A stretch of 64,000 nt of DNA from JABFSA01 sp963827515 (GCA_963827515.1 CAWHBF010000029.1:62001-126000), one strand, 5' to 3'. Counted from the first letter of the stretch, positions 1-9,614 are shown. Translations and numbers: made by a program. Notes: generated from the sequence alone by a model not told the origin.

Positions 1-133
1 ACGCGACCAGCTGCATGACGCCGACCGAATCAATCGTGCCTGATTCGAGCATCGAGTCGTCCAGTCCGACCCGTGACACGTCCCTCCCCAACTCGGTTGT
101 CAAGAACTTGCGCACGACCGCTTCAACGTCCAC
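1..133 (-). CDS. Acyl carrier protein, partial (runs off the window start)
   Basis: The minus strand from a GTG at 133 reads an open frame of 44 codons to the window edge, starting MDVEAVVRKFLT and containing the phosphopantetheine site GTIDSVGVMQLV, where the Ser after Asp would carry the 4'-phosphopantetheine arm. Helix I and the acidic stretch (LDDSMLES) before the DS motif fit the carrier protein family. A GGAGGGA ribosome site lies six bases before the GTG, which decides the start. The gene follows the GNAT gene by 23 bases. Carrier proteins accompany AMP-forming ligases in exosortase A-associated EPS loci, and such a ligase lies at 3281-4833, so it is likely the acyl acceptor of that ligase. 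The C-terminal half lies outside the window. Confidence 0.8.
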   Translation of the reverse strand, partial: MDVEAVVRKFLTTELGRDVSRVGLDDSMLESGTIDSVGVMQLVA

Positions 134-156
134 GTATGCTCCCTCCTGTTTCCGAG

Positions 157-1170
157 CTACACATCACGGTCGCCCACGGTCATGTACCACGCATCCGCCG
201 ACGCGACATCGGCGCGCCACGGAAGGCTTTCGGGTGCGTAGGTGATCGTCACAGAGCTCTCGGCACGCCTCGCGAAACCCAGACTGCGAATCACGCCGAG
301 GTCGCGATGCGTCTCGAGCATCGTAACGGATGCCGACGCAACTTGAGCCGTGAACGCCTGATCGATCGCCGCGCTGAACAACGTCCGGACAGCCCTCGTG
401 TCCTCGCCCAGCCAGTCCTTGACCTGGAGCTGATCCTTCGAAACGCAGAACGCGAGATATCCGGTGAGCCGGGACCCCCGCCTCGCGAGGACGAAGCGGT
501 ACTCATCCGTCGGGCACTCGATGAAACGCCACGACAGGTACCGGACATCGCGAACCAGCGCGGTGCCGAGCGTCGAACGAACGCGCTCGAACAGGTCGTC
601 TATCTCAACGGGAAGCGAGTTCGACTCGATGTCGTAGTCGTCCATCCCAGGCCAGAGTCGATCTGGGCGGACGACCGACAGCCCGAGCGTGCCCAACCGA
701 CCGACGATTCCCTGGGGACCGAGCCGCGTCGGACGGGCAAACCGGATCATGCGACCGAGCGGAGAATGGCCCACCCGGATGTGAATCTGCAGCATGCGCT
801 CGTTCGGGTGCGCGTAGAGAAACGGCCTCACTCCCTGGTCGACGGCGGTGCGGGCGGCTCGCCTCAAGGCAATCGCCGCTCCCCCGGCCCGGTACCGAGG
901 CATGATGCAGAAGTCTCCGCAGTTCCACCCCACGACAGCCGTCCGCTGGCCACGCACCTGGATCCGTCTCGGAAACACGGCGGTACACCCAGCCACCTCA
1001 CCCGTGCGATCGTCGGTCACGAACCACGCGGTCGACGGTCCGTCCGGATTGCGGCAATAGAGCCAGTCGAATCTCTCTCTCGGGATCACAACGTTGAACG
1101 CCCTGTTGAACACATCGACGAGGCCCGGCATCTCAGTCGAAATATCGACCTCTCGCACCACGAGCGTCAC
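157..1170 (-). CDS. GNAT-family N-acyltransferase
   Basis: About 337 residues from a GTG at 1170 (MTLVVREVDIST); an ATG at 1263 is possible but would overlap the upstream gene by about 60 bases. The N-terminal half looks like an acetyl-CoA-type fold (WFVTDDRTGEVAGCTAVFP, then the helix GGAAIALRRAARTAV), and the second half resembles another GNAT-like lobe (YRFVLARRGSRLTGYLAFCV). This suggests a two-lobed acyltransferase moving an acyl group from CoA or a carrier protein to an amine or hydroxyl. It sits between the APH-like kinase gene and the acyl carrier protein gene, so it may use the acyl-ACP made by the neighbouring ligase. The substrate is unknown. The frame is intact. Confidence 0.7.
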   Translation of the reverse strand: MTLVVREVDISTEMPGLVDVFNRAFNVVIPRERFDWLYCRNPDGPSTAWFVTDDRTGEVAGCTAVFPRRIQVRGQRTAVVGWNCGDFCIMPRYRAGGAAIALRRAARTAVDQGVRPFLYAHPNERMLQIHIRVGHSPLGRMIRFARPTRLGPQGIVGRLGTLGLSVVRPDRLWPGMDDYDIESNSLPVEIDDLFERVRSTLGTALVRDVRYLSWRFIECPTDEYRFVLARRGSRLTGYLAFCVSKDQLQVKDWLGEDTRAVRTLFSAAIDQAFTAQVASASVTMLETHRDLGVIRSLGFARRAESSVTITYAPESLPWRADVASADAWYMTVGDRDV

Positions 1171-1201
1171 GACTTGGCTGCCACGGCCATGGGCAGGTCG
1201 C

Positions 1202-2353
1202 TCACTCGGCGACCGTTCGCAGCCACTCAGGAGGGCGACCCTCGGCCAGGGAGAGCCATGCACGGATCTGCGTGGTAAACCATCGGTCGATGTAGAGCCG
1301 TTCGAGGGGCTTGTCGAGGCCCGCCGTCTGCAGGGAACGGCGGAGCCGCGTCATGCCCGGACCGGCTCCCCAACTGCGAAGCCGTCGGTGCCACTTCTTC
1401 AAAAAGCAATCGACGACGTAGAGCGAGAACGACGGCGGCGGAGGTCCGCCGAAATACGAGTGGACGAGTGTACGGATGTCCGGGACCTGCGGCCCGGAAT
1501 CGATGCGCCGGCTCCAGAGCGAGTAGAGACTCAGCTCGACGACGAGGGCGGCCGGGTCCATCCAGGAGTCGCCGGTTTTCGTGTTCCCGAAATCGAGCAC
1601 CTGGATGCCCTCGGCCGTCGCCCAGACATGACGCAACTTGCAGTCGCCGTGGACCAGGCTTACGGGCACCTGTGCCGAAGGCACTCGGCGTGCGGTCGCG
1701 CCGATCTCCTCCCGGAGCGTCATCAGGACGTCCGCTGGGGCACCAACGCCTCGCAATCTCAGTACACGCTGATCGACCGCGGTATCCACGGTTTCCGGAT
1801 TCCAGGCGCGGCCGCGCGAATCGTGGAGGTCGTGGTGGAACTGCCTCCACCACGCCCCGCACCTCCGCATCGCTCCCGGGACGATCGGGCTGCCTGCTCG
1901 CACGAGCTTCGACAGATCCATCCCGACGGCATGGTTCACGACGAGCGCATTGAAGGATTCGATGAAATCGAGCGGTCGTACGACCGACAATCCATCGCCG
2001 TTTTCGGCGAAGAAGGCATGTGCCCTGACATGTTCCTTGTACTCGGCAAGACTGAGCGACATCGTCGCGTCGCTGAGCTCGCTGCGCACGAAGGGCCCAT
2101 TCCTGCGCTCTCGGCGTATCTTGATGATCAGGCTTTCTCTCCCCTCGGCGTCCGGGAACGAGAGGTCGCACCTGAATATCGCGGAGAAGCCACACTGGCG
2201 AGGCGTGAGCGTCAGGATCGGCACGCCCCCGGTCGCCCGGTCCTCGTAGTACGTGCGCCAGCGTTGCAGGATCTCCGATCGAAGCTCAGTCGCCAACTCG
2301 GACAACCGGAGCTTCTCCTGATCCTCCCACCCACTCGAGGCCTGAGCGGCCAT
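1202..2353 (-). CDS. APH/choline-kinase-like phosphotransferase
   Basis: About 383 residues. The kinase-like fold is shown by the catalytic loop LVHGDCKLRHVW (near residue 235) and the metal-binding motif LDFGNTKTGDSWMDPA. The Brenner-type Asn of HGDxxxxN is replaced (HGDCKLRH), so catalysis by the usual geometry is uncertain. I choose the ATG at 2353 because GGGAGG lies seven bases before it. An ATG at 2389 that overlaps the methyltransferase stop (ATGGTAA) is the alternative. APH-like proteins recur in EPS and lipopolysaccharide clusters, where they phosphorylate small molecules or sugars; antibiotic resistance is not implied. It is co-directional with the methyltransferase and GNAT genes. 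Confidence 0.7.
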   Translation of the reverse strand: MAAQASSGWEDQEKLRLSELATELRSEILQRWRTYYEDRATGGVPILTLTPRQCGFSAIFRCDLSFPDAEGRESLIIKIRRERRNGPFVRSELSDATMSLSLAEYKEHVRAHAFFAENGDGLSVVRPLDFIESFNALVVNHAVGMDLSKLVRAGSPIVPGAMRRCGAWWRQFHHDLHDSRGRAWNPETVDTAVDQRVLRLRGVGAPADVLMTLREEIGATARRVPSAQVPVSLVHGDCKLRHVWATAEGIQVLDFGNTKTGDSWMDPAALVVELSLYSLWSRRIDSGPQVPDIRTLVHSYFGGPPPPSFSLYVVDCFLKKWHRRLRSWGAGPGMTRLRRSLQTAGLDKPLERLYIDRWFTTQIRAWLSLAEGRPPEWLRTVAE

Positions 2354-2382
2354 GGAGCCGCCTCCCGCAGTGTCGTCGCGCT

Positions 2383-3249
2383 TTACCATTTCTGAAACAC
2401 GAACTCGTTGCAGCCCAGCGATCCAGCCGAGCACCGGAAGCGTCGCATGACGAAACCGCGCTCTCGATAGAAGTCGAACACCTTGTCGCTTCTCGAATAC
2501 TCGTACGGATAGCCACCAACCCAATCGATGACGTCGCGCCATCGGTTCATTCCGCGCTTTTTCTCCGCGTACTTCGTCCACAACTCGACGTATTCCATCG
2601 GTCGACCCTTCGCGACCGCACTCGCGACCATTCGCAACTCACCCGGCAGAATAGCCAGCCCCGCGAACAAGGGACGCAGCGGCGGAGGTACGGCGAGATA
2701 GGCACGCTTGATGCTCTTCCACAGCACGCTTCGACCACCGGCGTCGTTGTACAACGCAAGGACGAGGAGACCGTCCGTCTTGACCAGGCCGTGGGCGTTC
2801 TCGAGCGCCCCCCACATGTCGCCTGTGTGGTGCAACACCCCCCACGAATAGACGACGTCGAAGAGGCCCAGCGAGCCCAGATACTTGCGGTCCAGAGCGG
2901 AACCTCGCTCGACTGTCCAGTCAGTATCTCCAGGGAAGTACCGCCGATGCAGCTCGGACGTGCACTTGACCGAGTGCTCGTCGTAATCGAACGAATGCAC
3001 GCGCGCCCCCAGCCGCCGAGCCGCCAGGCTGAACAGACCGCTGCCGGAGCCGATGTCGAGAAACGACTTCCCCTTCAACTCGCGGGTCCCGAGCATGTCC
3101 GCCAGCGATGCTTCGGCGTGCTCGATGCGGTCTTCGTCGAGCAGTTCGAGAAACTGAGCCCAGTTGCGGCCGAACTCGAACCTGGCGCCGGCTGGGTCCG
3201 TGGTCTCGCTGGCCTGACGACTCGCCTTCACAATCGCTAGATTAGACAT
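2383..3249 (-). CDS. Class I SAM-dependent methyltransferase
   Basis: 288 residues with the SAM-binding motif LDIGSGSGLFSLAAR at about residues 64-78, the acidic motif II region (VHSFDYDEHSV) and the motif IV/post-I segment FDVVYSWGVLHHTGDM typical of UbiE/COQ5-like enzymes. The C-terminal part (KRAYLAVPPPLRPLFAGLA onward) is longer than the minimal fold and probably forms the substrate lid. Its frame is intact. It lies 31 bases downstream of the ligase and just upstream of the kinase, so it probably modifies the small molecule or sugar handled by this five-gene module. The acceptor cannot be told from sequence. Confidence 0.8.
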   Translation of the reverse strand: MSNLAIVKASRQASETTDPAGARFEFGRNWAQFLELLDEDRIEHAEASLADMLGTRELKGKSFLDIGSGSGLFSLAARRLGARVHSFDYDEHSVKCTSELHRRYFPGDTDWTVERGSALDRKYLGSLGLFDVVYSWGVLHHTGDMWGALENAHGLVKTDGLLVLALYNDAGGRSVLWKSIKRAYLAVPPPLRPLFAGLAILPGELRMVASAVAKGRPMEYVELWTKYAEKKRGMNRWRDVIDWVGGYPYEYSRSDKVFDFYRERGFVMRRFRCSAGSLGCNEFVFQKW

Positions 3250-3280
3250 GTCTGTCCCCGATCACTTCGCACCCCGTTCC

Positions 3281-4833
3281 TCATGACGCCACTTCCGTCT
3301 GCGCACCGACCCCCAGCGCGCGCTTGTCGATCTTGCCGGCGCCGCTCTTCGGCAGCTCGCGGTGAAACACCACCTGTGTCGGTACCTTGTGCTCCGCGAG
3401 CCGGCCGCGGCAGAAGGCCACCAGTTCCGGTTCTCCCGCCGCCGCTCCCTCCCGGAGCGCCACATGCGCCACGGGCACTTCGCCGAGCAGATCGTGCGCG
3501 ACGGACACCACCGCGGCCTCGTGGACGGCGGGGTGCTCGTGCAGGACCTCTTCGATCTCCTGCGCGCTTACGCGATGCGCGCCAACCTTGATCATGTCGT
3601 GTCGACGCCCTACCAAGTACAAAAAAGCCGTCGCGATCGGCGAAGCCCAGGTCCCCTGTACAGATAGCCGTCCGGCCCGAAGCGGGCATGTGTTTCCTCG
3701 GGGCAGTTCCAGTACCCGGGAGAGATATTCGGACCACGGGCCACCAGTTCACCAACCTCTCCAACGTCAGCGGCCGATCCGTCCTCGCGTCTCACACGCA
3801 GCTCCACGCCGGGAATCGCCCGACCAATCGAACCGAGATGACGCGTGAGTTCCGGCGGAGGGACATAGGCCAGTCGTGCCGCCGCTTCGGTGGCGCCGTA
3901 CATGACGTAGAACGGAACCCCTGGGAGCGCCTCCAGCCATTCCCTCACCCGCGCGGAAGGCATCGGCCCACCAGCCTGGGTCACGTATCGAAGCATGGGG
4001 AACGACATCTTTCGGAGACTGGACTGATGGAGCAGCATCGCAAAGGTGGAAGGTACGCCGGCGAAGCCCGTGACGGCCTGATCGCGCATACCCTTCAGCA
4101 CGACGTTCGGAAACGCGAACCGGTTGTCGAGCACCACGCTGCCGCCGACGGCAACATGCGTGTGGAGCAGCGACAACCCGTACACGTAATAGAAAGGCAG
4201 CACGACCATGACGCGATCGGCGGCGGACAACTCGAGATACTCGACGATTGACGCCGTGTTCGCACAGATGTTCGCGTGCGTCAGCATGACGCCTCGAGGC
4301 GCCCCGGTGGTTCCTGACGTATAAATAATGGCCGCCACGTCGTCTCGGGCGACCATGGACGGGTCCGGCGGCCCCTCTTCACATCTGATTCCTGAGGTCG
4401 CGCCCTCGAGTGCGAACTCGTTCGGCGCCGACAACATCCGTCGCGGCACAACGAAGTATCCTCGCAGCGTGCTCGCAACAGGACTCGCTGCGACGGTGGG
4501 CCACGTCGCCTCGTCGACGATGCACGCGGCGGGCGTACAGTCGGATAAGGCGGCAGTGAGACGGTCGCTTCGCGGCCCAGACGCGAGCGGCACCACAACG
4601 GCCTGCGCCCGCAAGATTCCGAAATAGCACGCCATGAACGCGCTCGAGTTCTCGAGTGCCAGCACGACGCGTTCGCCGCGCAGGACGCCAGCTTTCGAGA
4701 GCGCGGATGCCACCTGATCTGCTCGCCGTTCGAGCTGCCCGTAGGTCAGCGAGCCGCCCGTCTCGATGACCGCCACCGAATCGGGCGCGCGACGTGCAGA
4801 ACGCCGAAGCAGCTCGTCTACGGTCATGGTCAT
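3281..4833 (-). CDS. Acyl-CoA/acyl-ACP ligase (AMP-forming), exosortase-A-system type, frame broken twice
   Basis: ANL-superfamily adenylating enzyme of about 515 residues. The N-terminal 390 residues carry the P-loop IIYTSGTTGAPRGVMLTH, the MYGATEAAA motif and PGYWNCPEET. The C-terminal domain carries LVGRRHDMIKVGAHRVSAQEIEE and the catalytic lysine region LPKSGAGKIDKR. The hinge motif (TGDLGFADRDGFF) lies in a third frame between them, so two one-base shifts occur, near 3655 and in the T6 run near 3622; both look like sequencing indels. It activates a carboxylic acid as acyl-AMP and loads it on CoA or on a carrier protein; an ACP lies at 1-133. It overlaps the upstream deacetylase stop by ATGA. 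Confidence 0.8.
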
Positions 4834-5861
4834 CGGCCCGGCGCCAGCACGAAGCGCTCCACCTCGAGAGCAAAGACCAAGTCCTCGAGGCGCTCGTGCA
4901 CTTGCAGTCGCTCCAGGGCATACGGATCGCTCTGCAATCGTGCGAATCCGTTGCGTGACGTCGTGGCCGCGGCGTACCCGGCTGTTCGAACGACACGTTG
5001 CAGCTCAAGAGTGTAGTGACGCTCTGCTCCGCCATTCGGATACGAAAACATCGTCACCGGCGCGCCCAGAACGTCTTCCAGCCGCTGTTTCGAGCCCGTG
5101 ATCTCGGCCGTGGCGTCGTCGAGACCAGCATTCGGAAGATTCGGATGCGTGAGGGTGTGCGCGCCGATGGTCATCCCTAGACGCGCCATCTCGCGGATCT
5201 GGTCCCACCCCAACATGGGTGAAGGTACTGGAGGATTACCAGCTGCCGCCCGCAGTTGATCGCGCAGGCGTTCGCGTACCGGAATGGGATGCGCCTTGAA
5301 CAGCTTGCTCACGGTCCTGACCGCCGCTCGGCGATCGGACTCCACAGCCAGCGGGATTTGGATGTTCGACTGGGGTGTTGCCAGCTCGAGTCGAGGACCG
5401 GGGATGGCTCGCAGCAACGCGCGCACCTCGGCAGGCCAGAACGGCTCTCCGTCGGCCATGCACCCGGCGGTGATGTAGAACGTCGCCGACAGCCCGTACA
5501 GGCCCAGGGTTCGTGCCGCGGCGAGGTTGTCCTCATACCCGTCGTCAAACGTGAGCGCAACGCAGTTTGATGGAAGCGGACGACGATCCTGGAGACGCTG
5601 CACCACCTCCGGCAGCGGGAGGACCGAGTAGTGCGAGGCGAGGTACCGAACATGCTGTTCGAATGCCGCGGGCGAGACACAGATGGAGGGATCCGCGTAG
5701 GAGTGCCCTTCCGGACCGCAGATGGCGTGATAACGGAGAATGGCCACGTTGCGGCTCGGAAAGAGACGCCGGACCGTAGCGTAGCCTCCAAAGCGCAGCA
5801 TCGCTGTCTTGGCCAGCGGCGCGGAACGGTGTCTGAGCCCTCGGGATGTAAGTGGAGACAT
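4830..5861 (-). CDS. NodB-type polysaccharide deacetylase
   Basis: 343 residues. The NodB homology region begins with LTFDDGYEDNLAAA (catalytic Asp and metal Asp, near residue 108) and continues with the metal-binding histidines in IGAHTLTHPNLP and the FSYPNGG segment, in CE4 order. The N-terminus holds a YHAICGPEGHSYADPSICVSP segment found in exported sugar deacetylases. It likely removes N-acetyl groups from the exopolysaccharide or a precursor. It is distinct from the XrtA-type deacetylase at 9615-10477. It heads the last transcription unit (deacetylase, ligase, methyltransferase, kinase, GNAT, ACP) and has a sigma-54-like promoter about 30 bases before its start. Confidence 0.85.
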   Translation of the reverse strand: MSPLTSRGLRHRSAPLAKTAMLRFGGYATVRRLFPSRNVAILRYHAICGPEGHSYADPSICVSPAAFEQHVRYLASHYSVLPLPEVVQRLQDRRPLPSNCVALTFDDGYEDNLAAARTLGLYGLSATFYITAGCMADGEPFWPAEVRALLRAIPGPRLELATPQSNIQIPLAVESDRRAAVRTVSKLFKAHPIPVRERLRDQLRAAAGNPPVPSPMLGWDQIREMARLGMTIGAHTLTHPNLPNAGLDDATAEITGSKQRLEDVLGAPVTMFSYPNGGAERHYTLELQRVVRTAGYAAATTSRNGFARLQSDPYALERLQVHERLEDLVFALEVERFVLAPGR

Positions 5862-5891
5862 GAGAATCGGTCACCGAATCACGGAACAAGT

Positions 5892-5907
5892 CGCAAGGAA
5901 TCAGCCA
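5892..5907 (-). promoter_or_regulatory. Candidate sigma-54 (-24/-12) promoter before the deacetylase operon
   Basis: On the minus strand the bases read TGGCTGATTCCTTGCG, which has TGGC and TTGC at the exact seven-base spacing of the RpoN consensus. The predicted start near 5881 leaves a leader of about 20 bases before the ATG at 5861. It lies in the 185-base gap between the two EPS transcription units. It is inferred from pattern only. Confidence 0.5.
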
Positions 5908-6046
5908 GATCTCGGCACTATAATTCCCCTCGAATCCTGACGACTGGAGCCATTCTGATCGTGATGGCGAGTCCATACCGCCGACAGGGGCCAGAAAATC
6001 CGCAAAGTTGGAGACTAATGTCGGAGTTCCAGGCTCTCAACCGGAC

Positions 6047-7255
6047 TCAATGCCCACCCCCAGGAGCGTGATACGGCGCCTCGCGTTGGACGCGCGCGGA
6101 CCGATCCCACAACACCGATTGGCGGCCAGTCAGGCCCCGCAAGAATCCGACGACCGCCGCAACCTGCACCAAACAATAGTAGTGAGCGATCGCGATCAGA
6201 CTCGAGCGCCGCAGCACTGGCACGCACCCCGCAACACCGCCCGCGAAAATAACCGCCTGCGCCGCGGCGGCCACTGCATATACCGCGGAGGTGCTGGCCA
6301 ACATCACCGAGGCCAGGAATGCGCACGCAGCAAACGCCGGGGAAAGCCAGCGCAGCGCCTTGTGAGAGATAAATGAAAAGATGAGTTGAGGGGTGCTCAA
6401 CGACATCGCGCTGTCACGTCGTGCCATGAACTGCAGGGCGCCGGCAACCACACGTGCCTTCCTCGCGAACTCCTCCCGCGCAGTCTCCGACCCCTGTTCG
6501 TAGGCGCGCGCGGCTGGCTCGAACACGACCCGGTGACCCGTACGTGACGATGGCCATAGGAATCGCCATGTCGTCCAGGATGGTGTCGGATGGCGGCGGC
6601 GACGAAGAGCTCCCTGCGGACAGCATAGAGCGCCCCGTCAGCACCAATCATCGATCCGATGTCCGATTCGGCCTGCTGCATCCAGCGCTCGTAGAGGTAG
6701 TAGAGATCCTCTGAGCGCACCGAGCGCCGCCCGATCGCCCACCAGCGCGACATCGCCACTCGACAGCACCTACCTCGGATCGGCGAAGTTCCGGACGAGC
6801 GCCCGGACGGCGTCGCGCTCCAGGAACGTGTTCGCGTCGGAGAAGACGACGATCTCGCTCGCAGATCGACAGCAGTCCCTCGTTGATCGCGGCGATCTTA
6901 CCCCGCCGCGGCGAAACTCGAGGAGTCGCACACGGGGCGCGAACCGGCGGACGATGTCATTCGTGCCGTCACGCGAACCATCGGACGCGACCACGATGTC
7001 GAGTCGATCCGCGGGATAGTCGAGCGGCTAGCGCGTTGCGCAGTTTGGCGTCGATGACCGCCTCTTCGTTGTGCGCGGCGATGAACAGACATACCGTCGG
7101 CTCCATCGTCGTTTTTGGCGACGGGCCTTCGGGCGATGGCTCTCAGCGCAGCGAGCACGACGGGGTAGCCGAGATAGACATACGACGAGCGGCCCGCGGA
7201 GCCCCAGAAGACCACGAGGCGCACGTCATGCGAGCCGAGCGGCTGTGAACACCAT
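6047..7255 (-). CDS. Membrane GT2 glycosyltransferase, heavily frame-broken (paralog 1)
   Basis: Fragments in all three minus-strand frames join into one GT2 protein of about 400 residues. In order they are: an N-terminal membrane segment (SSYVYLGYPVVLAALRAI), a nucleotide-sugar entry region (LDIVVASDGSRDGTNDIVRRF), the DxD-type motif IVVFSDANTFLERDAV, the acceptor segment GSMIGADGALYAVRRELF, and a C-terminal multi-pass region (SFISHKALRWLSPAFAACAFLASVML). The family transfers sugars at the inner face of the cytoplasmic membrane, often during EPS chain building. The start at 7255 (MVFTAARLA) is my choice. The breaks are probably sequence indels because all motifs survive. It is a tandem paralog of the next gene upstream. 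Confidence 0.7.
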
Positions 7256-7336
7256 CGCACGCTAGCGGAATGCCAGGGCCAGCACCGAGAAGGAGACGCC
7301 GATCGGGAGCACGGGCGCGCAGGCGATCGGGCGGTC

Positions 7337-8500
7337 TCATGCGCCAATGCCCGCGGCGTTGACCAGACGCCCGACACCTGGCCGAGGCTGCCCTTTGGCG
7401 ACCCCGACGAGTGACGCGGCGTTGATCACCGCGAAATAGCCGAGCATCGCCGCCGTGCGACGGACGCGCCTATGGATATCGCGAGACGCCACCGCGACGC
7501 AGAAGACCACGCCACAGCAGGCCACCGGCCAGAGCCGGACTGCTTCGACATACAAGCCAAGAGCGCGAGAGCGCCGCGATGACCGCGAACAACCCGGACA
7601 ACCAGCGGAGCACCTTGTGCGACATCACGCGACCAGGCGAAGAGTCCCGACACGGACCGGGTTGAGCACCCCGGCGCCTGGAAGACGGCGCGCCAGCTTC
7701 GACTCACGATTCTGACGCGACGTCTGTACTCAGCAGCGCGTTCGCCGGCGGTCTCCTCGAAGCAGATCGGCGTCGGGCTCGTACACGGCTCGCCAGCCGG
7801 CGGCGACGATCTGCAGCGGGTTCAGAAAATCGTTGATCGCGTTCTCGGGCAGCGTCTGCCACAGCGATTGTCGGATCGCGTAGATCGCGCCGTCGCCGCC
7901 GACCATCGAGCCCGAGTGCCGTCTCGAGGCGCTTGATCTGCATCTCGTAGCCCCAGTACGACCCGCTCGCCCACGTCCGCGACCGCGTTCGCCCCGCGGC
8001 AGATACCGCGCCTCGCCCGTGACGCAGCCGACCTCGGCATCGGCGAAGTTGCGCACGAGCATCCGGAGCGCGTCCTTCGCGTACATCGCATTCGCGTCGG
8101 AGAAGACGACGACGTCGCCGCGTACAGTCGGCAGCACGGCGTTGAGGCCGGCGGTCTTGCCTCGACGCTCGGCCTGGCGAAAGAGCCTCACGCCACGCGA
8201 CGGCATACTCCTCGACGATCTCGTCGGTCCCGTCGTCGGACGCATCCGAGACGACGACGATCTCGACGACGCTCCGCGGGGTAGTCGAGCGCCAGCGCGT
8301 TCTCGATCTTCTTTCGGATGACCGCCGCTTCGTTGTACGCGGAGATGACGAGCGTCAACGATGGGCGTGATCGTGCGCCGCACGAATCGGCCGCGCCCCG
8401 CGGATCCAGACCAGCGCCGCGAGCAGCAGCGAGATAGCCCACGTAGACGTAAACGAGCGCACGCGAGCGAGACCAACAGCAGCAGCGCAAGCATGTCCAT
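7337..8500 (-). CDS. Membrane GT2 glycosyltransferase, heavily frame-broken (paralog 2)
   Basis: A second GT2 gene with the same layout as its downstream neighbour: MDMLALLLLVSL at the N-terminus, then LTLVISAYNEAAVIRKKIENAL, GKTAGLNAVLPTVRGDVVVFSDANAMYAKDAL, GSMVGGDGAIYAIRQSLW, and a C-terminal membrane part (AAMLGYFAVINAASLVGVAKG). At least five one-base shifts separate these pieces. The ATG at 8500 overlaps the FemAB stop (TGATG), indicating translational coupling. The end at 7337 is uncertain by a few tens of bases because of the shifts. The role is presumably sugar addition to the lipid-linked EPS repeat unit. Confidence 0.7.
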
Positions 8501-9601
8501 CACGGGATGTTCCGGACGATGTGCGGTCCGAGCGCGGTCGCCACCGGCAACGGGCAGGCGCTGCCACGCGCTTGAATGGCGAGACCGAACTTCGGGTTCG
8601 CCGGGCTCAGGTCTGGGAATCGCGTGCCCTGGCGCCGTCCAGTATTCCCAGACGAGCTGGCGCGGCTACCGCGCCCCACTGCTTCTTGAACTGGAACGTC
8701 CCCTCGTTCGGCGTCGAGCGGCCGAAGTCGAACGTGGCGCAAGCGTCGGCCGATCGCCAACTGGATCATGCGCCAGTACAGCAGCACGTTGGGCACAGCG
8801 GGTTGAACTCGCGGAGCGCCGATGCCCACGGAACCTCGATCGCGGCGCCCGCGCCAGTGCACGATGGATGCCGCGACGGGACGCCCCGCGTGGCGGACGA
8901 CGAACACACGCGTGCGGTCTGGGAACGCCGACAGCACCTCGCGAAAGAAGCTGCATGCCGTACACCGGCGTTCCGAGATCGCGCATGTTGTGCGCGAAGA
9001 CCGTCGTAGAACGCCGTCGAGCAGCTCGACGCCGCCCTCCTCAGCCGTCGAGCCCGCTCTTCTCCGCCTTGCGCACCTGGTTGCGCAGCTTTCGGTCGAG
9101 CGCCTGCCACTGCTCGCTCGGGCGTGCTCTGCCAGCGACAGCTCCATCGCGACCTTGTGGCGCCGTGCGGGCAAGCTCGGGGAACATCTGCTGGCCGTAG
9201 TGACGCAGCTCGAGATGCGTGCCGCCGGCCCTGCGCGTCTCTTCGATCGCGCGATCGAGCAGCGCGCGCGCCGCTTCGCGTGTGTCGGCGAGCACGCCGC
9301 CGTAGTTGACGAACGGCACGGACACGGTGAACCGGCCGAACAGGCGGCTCCTGAAGAACACGAGCGGAAGCACGCCGCAGATCGCACCCGCCGATTCGGC
9401 CACGAGATACCGCGTGTCGTGGCCGAACGCACGATGAATCACGTCGAGCCATGCCGGCGAGTGATAGGCCGACGCCTCGCGATGGGCCGCGACGTACTCG
9501 TCGCAGGCTCGCGCGACGGCCGGTCGTGCACGACGATGCGGAGTCCTGCCGGCGACGCCGACCTCGTGCGAGGCCACGGCCCCGGCGACGGTGATCACCA
9601 T
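8500..9601 (-). CDS. FemAB-like protein, XrtA/PEP-CTERM system-associated type
   Basis: The reading frames join to about 365 residues matching the FemAB-like family of exosortase loci. Visible landmarks are YHSPAWLDVIHRAFGHDTRYLVAES near the start, the segment PFVNYGGVLAD, the GNAT-like core RTRVFVVRHAGRPVAASIVHW, and the family tail with PDLSPANPKFGLAIQ and VATALGPHIVRNIP. FemAB-fold enzymes add amino acids or acyl groups to cell-wall or glycan precursors; the exact substrate of this subfamily is not known. Several one-base shifts occur between 8560 and 9250. It follows the deacetylase gene by 13 bases, the usual neighbour in these loci. Confidence 0.8.
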
Positions 9602-9614
9602 ACGTATGGCAGCG

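Noticed and set aside
73..1278. Long plus-strand open frame of about 400 codons
   Set aside because: It lies antisense to the GNAT gene, is rich in Arg and Pro as expected from GC-rich shadow frames, and has no motif or ribosome site.
1202..2353. Aminoglycoside resistance gene
   Set aside because: The kinase fold is shared by many metabolic enzymes; the EPS context and altered catalytic loop give no support for resistance.
3600..3665. Programmed ribosomal frameshift in the ligase
   Set aside because: Two opposite shifts close together and similar breaks in about 20 other genes argue for sequence errors; no slippery site with a conserved structure is evident.
6047..8500. Exosortase hidden among the broken frames
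   Set aside because: The membrane pieces in this area belong to the C-terminal helices of two GT2 enzymes; no exosortase Cys-Arg-Arg pattern was found.
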